From Candidatus Cryptobacteroides faecigallinarum (GTDB taxonomy: Bacteria > Bacteroidota > Bacteroidia > Bacteroidales > UBA932), in contig JADIMD010000082.1 in the NCBI GenBank assembly GCA_017695015.1, positions 1 through 35,289 of the forward strand: DNA of 35,289 nucleotides, written 5' to 3'. A program made the position numbers and the translations under genes. Under the pieces are notes generated by a model. That model made no database searches. It was not told the DNA's origin and was given only the letters and a program-made list of their open reading frames with translations. Positions 9,488 through 17,614 of the stretch are shown piece after piece. Positions within the stretch are counted from its first letter, which is position 1; each line of letters starts with the position of its first letter.

Positions 9488-11800
9488 CTACTGCTTTGCT
9501 ATGCCGAAGTCAGATATGTTGTAGTGGATCTTGCCGTTATAGTAAATAGCATACTTCAGATCTCCGAAGACTTCACCATATTCGTCCTCTCCGACAGGAA
9601 CGCAGAGCACGAAGCATGGACCTTCACCGGAATATGACAGAGGCACATCCGTGTAGTATGACAGACCTCCTGTCTCGCCGTCCTCTCCTGCTCCAATGAC
9701 GCGGTCTCTCATCATGTTGATATACTCGTTATAATAATACCTGTCGCTGCCGCTTAATATGAGCTCAGGATCAACTCCGATTTCAGCTTCTGTCTCTCCG
9801 TACATCACGAGCACTTTCGCAATGTCCTTGACAAGCGTCACCTGTCCGGTGAATCCAGGTGTACCCTGGCTCGGCTGACATACAAGGGTGATCTCAGGAT
9901 CAGGACCCGGATCCATGGCCTGGGTAGCCTGAGAGATTACTGTGGTCTCGCTAAGGTTGCCGTCCCAGTCTTCTGCTGCAAATGCAATCTCATATTGGGT
10001 TCCTGCCACCATGTCAGCGAATGTCCATGAATCGGTGACTGTACCGTCCCCGTTGTCCACGGTAGTCTCGTCGAACGGATTGTAGAACCATACATTGCAG
10101 AGAGGGTTATTGAACTGGTCTACTGCCTCGAAATAATATTTTACCCAATCAGCATGAGTAACAGGCGTGCCTGTATGCTCTCCTGTCAGATCGAGAGGCC
10201 TGTTGGCTTCCCAGAAACCAGGGATCTGAGGCTTGTTGCCGCTCGCAGGGTTTGCCTGACCGTTCTCGGTAGGAGAAACTATCTGCCAGTAGTAGGTAGC
10301 AACCTCTTCAGGATTGAATGTGAAATGGATTGTGAATCCAATAGGGGTCGGATTTTCCGTCTTCACCTCGAATTTCTTGTTGAATGCATCAGGATTGGTC
10401 ACATTCCTTGTCTTGGTGGTGACGACATCGCTGACTTTCAGATCGGATGCTATGTTGTAGAAGTTTCTTGCAACATAAACGACTGCATATTCCTCTCCTG
10501 ACAGGATAGATTTCATATCCACCTGGATGTCCCTGACGACTGCACCGTCACCGTCATCGAACGGTCTGTTGTTTTCCTCATCGAAATGGAAATTAGGGTT
10601 CTGGATTCTCCAGCCCTCCAGACAAAGATTTGCTGCAAGAGCATCCCTTTCCTCCTGTGTAGCGCTGCCGCCTTCCCTGTAGGCTTCTGCCTGGTCTGCA
10701 GGAAGCACTCGGATATTGACATCCCTCGTGAATTCATCCATATCAGCCTCTACCCAGAAAATCATGGATCCTACCTTATCTTCTACGATAGAGAGTGTCG
10801 CTGTCGCATCCACCATTCCTTCCGGAAGAGGTTTAAGCTGAGAATCAGCCTGCTCGAAATCTGCGGTCGGAGTACCGTTCACATCCACTGCCACAGCCGC
10901 CACCAGAGCCTTATCGTCTTCGCCCAGCTCGATCTGTATGGAAGCATTGGAACTCTCGAAGTCATATGCCTCTCCCATACGCCATGTACGGAGATAGTCG
11001 CGGTACATTCTGCGGCCGAAAGTATTCATATATTCCTCCACTTCTTCCTTGACTCCGATATATTCATAGAATCCTGCGGCAGAGGAGTTGTTTGCCCTGT
11101 ACCTTGCCTCAAATCCGGCATAATACGGGATAATCTGGATAGTCAGTCCAGGATTCCCGACCAGAGGCTTGCTGTCTGTCCTCAGATAGCATACGCTGAG
11201 CGCACCCTGCTCTCCCGCAGCCTCGTCCTCAAGATATGCAAGAGTGACGATAAGGTACTCGGCATCAGGCACAATCGGAGCAGAGTAGGTATAAGGTGCC
11301 TCTGACCATTTGAACTCGAGCTCGCTGTAATCATCACCGTTGACAGACTCGGAATAATATGCATCCGAACCGCCGACCATACCGCTGCTTGCTCCTGAGT
11401 TGCGCTCGTCAAGATACAGTCTGAGGGCTTCCTCCACATCTACTGGATCAGCTCCGAGCATGTCTTGTTCCAGAAGCACATTATATATCTGTGCAAGAGG
11501 ATAAGCACACATCTTGAATGACTTTACAGATGCTCCAGGACGGCAGATGAAAGTGAAATCTTTCTCCTCCACTGAAGTAACTTCAATAGATACTCCCAAT
11601 CCGCTCGCCTCCACACTGTACTCGCCCCAGTCGATCGGGATGTTTACATCGGAATGATCCAGAGGCTCAGGGAATGTGCCGGTCTGGCCACCGCCCGTGT
11701 TGCCCGGGTCATTGTTCAAATCTTCCGGCTGACAAGAAGTCAAGCTCACTGCTGCAGCAATCATGATCGCCGACAGGCAGAATTTCAAAACTCTTTTCAT
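9488..11800 (-). CDS. Large multidomain lipoprotein of unknown function (Ig/FN3-like)
   Basis: 770 aa; N-terminus MKRVLKFCLSAIMIAAAVSLTSC (lipobox); beta-rich repetitive sequence; no catalytic motif recognised. Confidence 0.7.
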   Translation of the reverse strand: MKRVLKFCLSAIMIAAAVSLTSCQPEDLNNDPGNTGGGQTGTFPEPLDHSDVNIPIDWGEYSVEASGLGVSIEVTSVEEKDFTFICRPGASVKSFKMCAYPLAQIYNVLLEQDMLGADPVDVEEALRLYLDERNSGASSGMVGGSDAYYSESVNGDDYSELEFKWSEAPYTYSAPIVPDAEYLIVTLAYLEDEAAGEQGALSVCYLRTDSKPLVGNPGLTIQIIPYYAGFEARYRANNSSAAGFYEYIGVKEEVEEYMNTFGRRMYRDYLRTWRMGEAYDFESSNASIQIELGEDDKALVAAVAVDVNGTPTADFEQADSQLKPLPEGMVDATATLSIVEDKVGSMIFWVEADMDEFTRDVNIRVLPADQAEAYREGGSATQEERDALAANLCLEGWRIQNPNFHFDEENNRPFDDGDGAVVRDIQVDMKSILSGEEYAVVYVARNFYNIASDLKVSDVVTTKTRNVTNPDAFNKKFEVKTENPTPIGFTIHFTFNPEEVATYYWQIVSPTENGQANPASGNKPQIPGFWEANRPLDLTGEHTGTPVTHADWVKYYFEAVDQFNNPLCNVWFYNPFDETTVDNGDGTVTDSWTFADMVAGTQYEIAFAAEDWDGNLSETTVISQATQAMDPGPDPEITLVCQPSQGTPGFTGQVTLVKDIAKVLVMYGETEAEIGVDPELILSGSDRYYYNEYINMMRDRVIGAGEDGETGGLSYYTDVPLSYSGEGPCFVLCVPVGEDEYGEVFGDLKYAIYYNGKIHYNISDFGIAKQ

Positions 11801-11824
11801 TGTTTCTGATTTATTAAGTTTGTT

Positions 11825-12886
11825 TTAGTTGTTTATCTGATAATCCACAGTGCCGGTGATCGGGCAGCTGAGGCAATTGTTTACAAATCCCGTATTGTCA
11901 TATGCAAGGGCGCAGACCGTAACATTCTCCAAATCCCAGTCCGAGCCTATCTCCACAGTGTATTCCTTGGACATCTCCTGTCCAGGGGCAAGCTGTCCCC
12001 AGCTTTCACCCTTATAGCTGGATGTCAGAAGGGAGCGCACTACATGCCTGTGGTCAAAGTCCTCCTCTTCTCCTCCCGTAATTGTCTTCTGGATAGAGGC
12101 CACATGGTCTTCCACCACGAAAAGGGCCACACGGTATGACGACTGGATGTCCGAAGTCAGCTTGACAGTGACCTTGGCGGAAGAGGACTGCTCGTCATAG
12201 GCAGAAGCGATGGAGAAACCGCAATGTGCGGCAGGAGATTCATCATAGGCGTTCCGCAATGCCCCCCTCTGGGTCATAAGGTCTCCTGCAACCCTCATCT
12301 CGAAGGCAAAGGAAGGAAGCGTCAGCAGCTTGAAATCATTCATCAGCTCTGCCGTAACAGGGATTGCGAGAGGGTCTTCCCCAAGGCTGTTGCCATGGAA
12401 AGCCAGGACGCATGCGTTGTCAAACCCGACAATCTCCCTGCAGAAATATCCCAGCAGATAACTGCTTCCGTCCGGACAGTTGATGCAGTATGCTTCAGTG
12501 AATTCTGCTATGAAATAGTTCTTCTTGTATTTGGAAGAACCGGCAGAAGCCGAGACGGCATTCACATTCGCCCGCTCCGAAGTCTCCCCCATATAGGTCG
12601 CCGTAAAGGCGTAAGAACCAGGAGTATTCGTGCTGAAAGACGCATTCTCCACCCTGCTGCCGTCGGAAATGCAGAGAATCTCCGCAGAAGCAGTCACATC
12701 CGCCCCTCCGTAAGTCACGGTGAAATTCACCCGGTCTTCCCCGTCGGCAGTTATCTGTGACTTGTCTGCGGTCAGGACGATTCCTGACGCCGAATCATCT
12801 ACAGTACCAGAACATGCCGCCGCTGCAAAAGCCGCCATGACGGCAGACACCATATATAATATCCTTTTCAACATATTCTCACTCAT
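11825..12886 (-). CDS. Omp28-like lipoprotein with thioredoxin-like CINC motif (paralog 1)
   Basis: 353 aa; lipobox AAAACSGTVDD; N-terminal Ig-like segment; FTEAYCINCPDGSSYL; C-terminal GTVDYQINN shared with the neighbouring paralogs. Confidence 0.8.
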   Translation of the reverse strand: MSENMLKRILYMVSAVMAAFAAAACSGTVDDSASGIVLTADKSQITADGEDRVNFTVTYGGADVTASAEILCISDGSRVENASFSTNTPGSYAFTATYMGETSERANVNAVSASAGSSKYKKNYFIAEFTEAYCINCPDGSSYLLGYFCREIVGFDNACVLAFHGNSLGEDPLAIPVTAELMNDFKLLTLPSFAFEMRVAGDLMTQRGALRNAYDESPAAHCGFSIASAYDEQSSSAKVTVKLTSDIQSSYRVALFVVEDHVASIQKTITGGEEEDFDHRHVVRSLLTSSYKGESWGQLAPGQEMSKEYTVEIGSDWDLENVTVCALAYDNTGFVNNCLSCPITGTVDYQINN

Positions 12887-14018
12887 CTATCTGATAATCC
12901 GATATACCTCCGTCAAGTACACATGCATTCACATTGTCGCTCCTGTATGACTGTCCGTCCTCTGTCTGGACAAGCACGGCCGCCACGACCCTCATATTGT
13001 CCGGATTCCATTCGTCCGACAGCTGGGCGGTCTTTGTCACCACGCATTCAGTGCCCGGATAGAGAGGCAGCCTGTTGTTGACTGGGTCTCCGGATACGCC
13101 GTTCGTCAGCACTGCACGCACGACATTGTCATGGACATAGTCAGGATCGTCAAGCTGCTGATAGACTATATCGTCTTCCACAAGGAACACTACAAGCCTG
13201 CAGACCTGCTGTATGTTGGATTTGATCCCTGCCGTCACAGTGACTGTCCCTGATGCTTCATCGTATTCGGAGGCTACCGAAATGCCGCATGAAGGGACAT
13301 AGCTGGCCAGTTCGGTCTCAAGTTCCGAGCGTATCACAGAAAAGCTGTTGTTCATCTGCTGGCCATGAGGCTGATGCAGGTTGTAGAAAAGCGCGGGCAG
13401 AATTACATTCGTACCGATAAAGTGGTTGGCAAAAGTGCTCGAAGCCGGGATGGTCATCGGGTCAGGTCCTTGATAATCCATATGGAAAGCAACCGGATAC
13501 AGCATATCAGGATTCTCCGACTGCAGCTGTCTGATTGCGCTGCTCAATGCAGGACATCCTATACATGTAGTTGAAGTGAACTGCACTGCCAGCACTTTCT
13601 GGCTCCACTCGGATGTCTCGGCATCACCCACAGGAAGGGCGGTGACAGTCACAGAATTGTCGGTAAACACGGCCGCTCCGTCATAATACCTTGCCGTGAA
13701 GATATAGGTGCCCGGTGTGGTTGTAGAGAACTCGTTCACACCTGCATCAAGACGGGAATCGTCCTCTTCATATTCGCGGATAAGGTTCATGGACATCGAT
13801 GTGCTGACATCCTCTGCCCCGTACATGACCCTGAATACGACTTTGTCAGTACCGTCCGCCTTTATGGTAGTGGACCCGTCCACAAAAATCCTGAGGACAC
13901 CTTCCGGTACGGTATTATTGTCATCTACTGTTCCCGTGCATGAGAACAGGCACGGAAACAGAATCAGCAATATGGCAAATATGGTACTCTTTGACATGCC
14001 GGGCTTAATTAAGGACAT
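12879..14018 (-). CDS. Omp28-like lipoprotein with thioredoxin-like CIGC motif (paralog 2)
   Basis: 379 aa (possible alternative start at 13997, MSKSTIF); CTGTVDD lipobox; FTSTTCIGCPALSSAI; C-terminal GGISDYQIDE; overlaps both neighbouring genes by a few bases. Confidence 0.8.
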   Translation of the reverse strand: MSLIKPGMSKSTIFAILLILFPCLFSCTGTVDDNNTVPEGVLRIFVDGSTTIKADGTDKVVFRVMYGAEDVSTSMSMNLIREYEEDDSRLDAGVNEFSTTTPGTYIFTARYYDGAAVFTDNSVTVTALPVGDAETSEWSQKVLAVQFTSTTCIGCPALSSAIRQLQSENPDMLYPVAFHMDYQGPDPMTIPASSTFANHFIGTNVILPALFYNLHQPHGQQMNNSFSVIRSELETELASYVPSCGISVASEYDEASGTVTVTAGIKSNIQQVCRLVVFLVEDDIVYQQLDDPDYVHDNVVRAVLTNGVSGDPVNNRLPLYPGTECVVTKTAQLSDEWNPDNMRVVAAVLVQTEDGQSYRSDNVNACVLDGGISDYQIDE

Positions 14019-15108
14019 AATCCACTGATGCGTCTATGTCACATGAAACGATATTGTCCACGATGGTTGCTCCACCGTCGATTCTCCTGAGAGCGAACAC
14101 GACTACCCTGCAGTTGTCCTTGTTGGCCGCAAGGTCAGCAACTTCCAGGTCGAATGTCTTGGTCTGCTCTGCATCTGCTGCAACTTCGAATGCCTGGGCA
14201 GTGTCGAAACGGGTGAAATTGTCTGTGACAGCCCTTACGATATTGTTGTAGATACCACTGGTCTCAGTCCCGCTCGGATATGACTGGTTGTCAAGGAGAA
14301 GTGCGCATCCGAGGTTGTAGGTGTCTCCAGTGCTGGATTTCAGGGTGGCAGAGATATGGAGGTTATTGTCTGCATATTCTGTAGTCACCTTGATTCCGCA
14401 GGTTGCCGGATAATCCCTCCTCTGGTCATTTATCATCTCTTCTATAGTGGAGGTAACCCTGTTGCCGGTCGCTGTGTTGAGATTGATCACAAGATAAGGG
14501 AATCCCTGACCGCCGAACTCGTTTACCAGATAATTGCCGAGGTCGGTATTACCGTAAGCTATTGCAAACGGGTCGTCTCCGCTTCCGTCGCCATGGCATG
14601 CCATAGTCACGGTGTGGCTCTTGATATTGTCGGACATGCCGTTGAGGGCAGATGTCAATGACGGGCAATATACGCACCATGTCCCTGTACATTTGTACAG
14701 TGCCACATTCTTGTGGAATATCTCGTATTTGCTGCGGTTGACGGACGTCACTGTAACGGTGTTCTGGGTGTCGATACCGTTGTATGAGCCGATGATGGTC
14801 ACAGTGGTGTTCTCAAACGCAGAATATGTGCGTGTACGGCGTGGAAGGAATGTATCTGTCTCCACTACCTTGAAATAGCAGGCTCCCAGATCAGTAGCCG
14901 TGACATCGTTACCTGACGCATCCCTGATCGTAAAAGTGGCCACTTCCTTTCCGTCTGCCTCGATCTGGGTCCTGTCTACGGAAATGGTGTACTCGGTCTC
15001 TTCCGGATTGAACGGATTGTCAGTGTTGTCATCAATCGTCCCTGTGCAGGACATTGCCGTCAGTGCCGCAGCAGCGACGGCTGCCGAAATAATGAATTTT
15101 CTGTTCAT
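14005..15108 (-). CDS. Omp28-like lipoprotein with thioredoxin-like WCVYC motif (paralog 3)
   Basis: 367 aa; SCTGTIDD lipobox; KCTGTWCVYCPSLTSALNGM; C-terminal ASVDYVLN. Confidence 0.82.
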   Translation of the reverse strand: MNRKFIISAAVAAAALTAMSCTGTIDDNTDNPFNPEETEYTISVDRTQIEADGKEVATFTIRDASGNDVTATDLGACYFKVVETDTFLPRRTRTYSAFENTTVTIIGSYNGIDTQNTVTVTSVNRSKYEIFHKNVALYKCTGTWCVYCPSLTSALNGMSDNIKSHTVTMACHGDGSGDDPFAIAYGNTDLGNYLVNEFGGQGFPYLVINLNTATGNRVTSTIEEMINDQRRDYPATCGIKVTTEYADNNLHISATLKSSTGDTYNLGCALLLDNQSYPSGTETSGIYNNIVRAVTDNFTRFDTAQAFEVAADAEQTKTFDLEVADLAANKDNCRVVVFALRRIDGGATIVDNIVSCDIDASVDYVLN

Positions 15109-15125
15109 ATCTTTAATCCTTTTTG

Positions 15126-16796
15126 TCAGAATGATGTCGTGATGGTGAAGTTCGCGCCCGTGTATGCAGGGATTGCGCGGCAGACGCCTCCCGAGCAGAT
15201 ATATCCTGCCTTATAGCGTCCGTAGGCAAGAGACAGGCGCACCCTCGACTTTGCATAGCTGACACCGACATTGTAATAATGGGTGCCTGTCTGGCCGTGG
15301 TTGACCATGTCGCTTCCGTACACACTCCAGTTAGGAGCGAAATTGAGTTCGAGCAGGGCTGCCATCCAGTCTTTCTGGTCCTCGTGAGTGGTCAGATACT
15401 GGAGTTCGAGACGGGCCGAAATCTTGGAGGTGAACTTATAGAGCAGGTCCGCCACGAAAATATTGGACAGATATGTGCTCTTGTTGGCTCCATAGCTCGG
15501 ATTGTATTCCTGCATGGACCACAGGAGGGTCATCTTGAACGCCCTTGTCCACTGCTTCTCCACATCTATGCTCAAATCCCTGTAGAGCAGGTTGCCGGCC
15601 TTGGCTGTGCCTTCCTCGGCAATGGTGTAATAGGTGGAGAAATTGGCATGGAGCTTCATTCCCCTTTTGCCTCCGAGCGCCGTACCTCTTTTGATATGAT
15701 AGAAGACATCGAGCTGTCCTCCTATCTCACCGCTGTTCACGAAATTTCCCATGAGGTCTCCGGTACGGGAAGTATACGGATGCAGGGTGGTGAGCAGATA
15801 GGTGTACTGGGTACACATTGCCGGCACATAATTCAGCATGTTGGAGGTCGAGCTGTTGTCGCGTAGAATCTTAGAGTCCATCCACTCTATCCTTCTGGCT
15901 GTCAGGTTGAGCCCGAGCCCGTGACCGTTATATCCTGTCTCTATCAGCTGTGCATTGCCGTGCTTTGTGAGATACATCGGATCGGTTGCGGAAGTGATAT
16001 ACGGGTTGTTGTAATATTTATCCCCGGAGTCGACATATTCTCCTTTCAGGAAAAATCCTCCTGTCTCAAGATTGAGCCTTCCGGACCAGCCAAAGGTGTT
16101 AGGCTTGCCGCCTGACTCCTCAAGGTCTACGGAGATGGCCTCGTAACGGTCCATCGCCGAACCTTCAAGGGCGAGATAGACATTGTTCCATCCTGCAAGG
16201 CTTGAAACAGCGAAGCTGACATCGGCACCTTTCACCTGTGTCTTGCTCCATTCCATCCCGAAACGCGGCATTCCCCACATCGCCTTGAAATGCACTATGT
16301 CCTTGTAATGATATGTGAACCTGGCACCTATCAGGGCGTTGTTGAGTCCGAGAGCCCTGTCTTCCCAGGTACGGAAAAGCAGACCGCTTCCGAACTGGTC
16401 ATAGAAGGACCCGGCCGTGATGGAGAAATCATCATCCTGCCATGCCGCATAGTAGTTGGAGAACGCGAAGCCGTCCAGTTCTGACGGATAGCCGACGATT
16501 GCAGGCTCATATGCCTCCATCTGGATTCCTGCCGAAAATTTCCCCTTGTAGTAATCCAGCTTCAGGTAATTGTTGGAGCCCCAATGGGAATCAGGCACGG
16601 AAGCATTGGTCTTCTCGTCCTCATGATACCATGTGGTATTGGTCTCGAAGCTGCCTTTCAGATAGCCTTTGTTGCTGTTTTCCTCTGTGGAGATGCTGTA
16701 GCTGTCATCTGTCTGGGCCACAGCTACCGCTGCAGGCAACAACGACAGGGCAAAGACAGCAGCTATAAATCTCATAGGTATTGCTGTGCTGTACAT
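15126..16796 (-). CDS. DUF6029-like outer membrane beta-barrel protein
   Basis: 556 aa; signal peptide ending VAVAQ; barrel-like alternating pattern; terminal Phe (FTITTSF); GSFYDQFGSGLLFRTWEDRALGLNNALIG resembles DUF6029 family members. Confidence 0.75.
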   Translation of the reverse strand: MYSTAIPMRFIAAVFALSLLPAAVAVAQTDDSYSISTEENSNKGYLKGSFETNTTWYHEDEKTNASVPDSHWGSNNYLKLDYYKGKFSAGIQMEAYEPAIVGYPSELDGFAFSNYYAAWQDDDFSITAGSFYDQFGSGLLFRTWEDRALGLNNALIGARFTYHYKDIVHFKAMWGMPRFGMEWSKTQVKGADVSFAVSSLAGWNNVYLALEGSAMDRYEAISVDLEESGGKPNTFGWSGRLNLETGGFFLKGEYVDSGDKYYNNPYITSATDPMYLTKHGNAQLIETGYNGHGLGLNLTARRIEWMDSKILRDNSSTSNMLNYVPAMCTQYTYLLTTLHPYTSRTGDLMGNFVNSGEIGGQLDVFYHIKRGTALGGKRGMKLHANFSTYYTIAEEGTAKAGNLLYRDLSIDVEKQWTRAFKMTLLWSMQEYNPSYGANKSTYLSNIFVADLLYKFTSKISARLELQYLTTHEDQKDWMAALLELNFAPNWSVYGSDMVNHGQTGTHYYNVGVSYAKSRVRLSLAYGRYKAGYICSGGVCRAIPAYTGANFTITTSF

Positions 16797-16802
16797 GGCC
16801 GG

Positions 16803-17285
16803 CTATTCGAGTCCTTTGATGATTTCTATAAGTTCTTCCTCGCTTCCCGGTGTGTATCCGGTGTGGGCATAGACAATCTTGCCGTTTTTGTCCACCACAT
16901 ATACCTGCGGAGTGACTGAGACATTCATCGCCCGTGCAAAAGCCTGGTTGGTGTCATATACACAGATAAAATCGCTCCAGCCATGTCCTTCCGCAAGAGA
17001 ACGGGCCTTGGTGGTGAACCTGCTGTCGTCAGTGGACACTGCCACTACCCTGAATTCCGCTTCATCAAGCCAGTCAGGCAGGACATCGTTGATGGCATCC
17101 AGCTCCCTGATGCAAGGCTTGCAGATTGTCGACCAGAATGAAATAATCATAGGGGTCTTCTCCTCGAGCAAAGCCGAAGTGTTGAACACATCGCCTTTAT
17201 GGTCATAGATGTCGACTGACGGCACCTGAGCTACTGCCGTGAATGACAGCAGGACCAATGATAAGGTAAGTAATATCTGTTTCAT
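16803..17285 (-). CDS. TlpA-like thioredoxin family protein
   Basis: 160 aa; signal peptide; FWSTICKPCIRELDAI (CxxC) and VTPQVYVVDKNGKIVYAHTGY cis-Pro region. Confidence 0.92.
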   Translation of the reverse strand: MKQILLTLSLVLLSFTAVAQVPSVDIYDHKGDVFNTSALLEEKTPMIISFWSTICKPCIRELDAINDVLPDWLDEAEFRVVAVSTDDSRFTTKARSLAEGHGWSDFICVYDTNQAFARAMNVSVTPQVYVVDKNGKIVYAHTGYTPGSEEELIEIIKGLE

Positions 17286-17371
17286 AACAATATTGTGTGT
17301 TTATCAGTGTTTCGTTCCTATCCATGCACAAACATGACATACCCGAGCAACAGCTGATGGGGATATGACAC

Positions 17372-17405
17372 AAAAAAGCCCTGATATCGCGTGATATCAG
17401 AGCCT
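17372..17405 (-). terminator. Intrinsic terminator upstream of the TlpA operon
   Basis: Minus strand AGGCTCTGATATC-ACGC-GATATCAGGGCTTTTTT: about 13-bp stem with two wobbles, 4-nt loop, T-tract. Confidence 0.8.
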
Positions 17406-17522
17406 GATAAATCGACTAAATCGGGCTTTGGAATTATCGGCTACGAGACAAATACCCCCCCTGAGAGAGATATTTTCTAGACTTATGTTAATAATACCTG
17501 CCATGATAATTCCTAAAAATAG

Positions 17523-17551
17523 TGGCTGTAATGCTTTCGACAGCCATTTTT
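17523..17551. terminator. Hairpin, probable (bidirectional) terminator downstream of TolC gene
   Basis: Perfect 7-bp arms TGGCTGT (17523-17529) / ACAGCCA (17540-17546), flanked by TTTTTG on plus and CTATTTTT on minus. Confidence 0.5.
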
Positions 17552-17566
17552 GTCTTTGAATCGCGA

Positions 17567-17597
17567 CAAATATAGGAATTATCTTATTGTATCCAAA
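17567..17597 (-). promoter_or_regulatory. Candidate Bacteroidetes housekeeping promoter (TTTG-N19-TATATTTG)
   Basis: Minus strand TTTG (17597-17594), 19-bp spacer, TATATTTG (17574-17567), matching the published Bacteroides consensus TTTG / TAnnTTTG. Confidence 0.6.
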
Positions 17598-17614
17598 ATT
17601 TTTACAGAAATTTT

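Noticed and set aside
10586-11305. 239-aa plus-strand ORF
   Set aside because: Antisense to the 770-aa lipoprotein; no signal, domain or promoter support.
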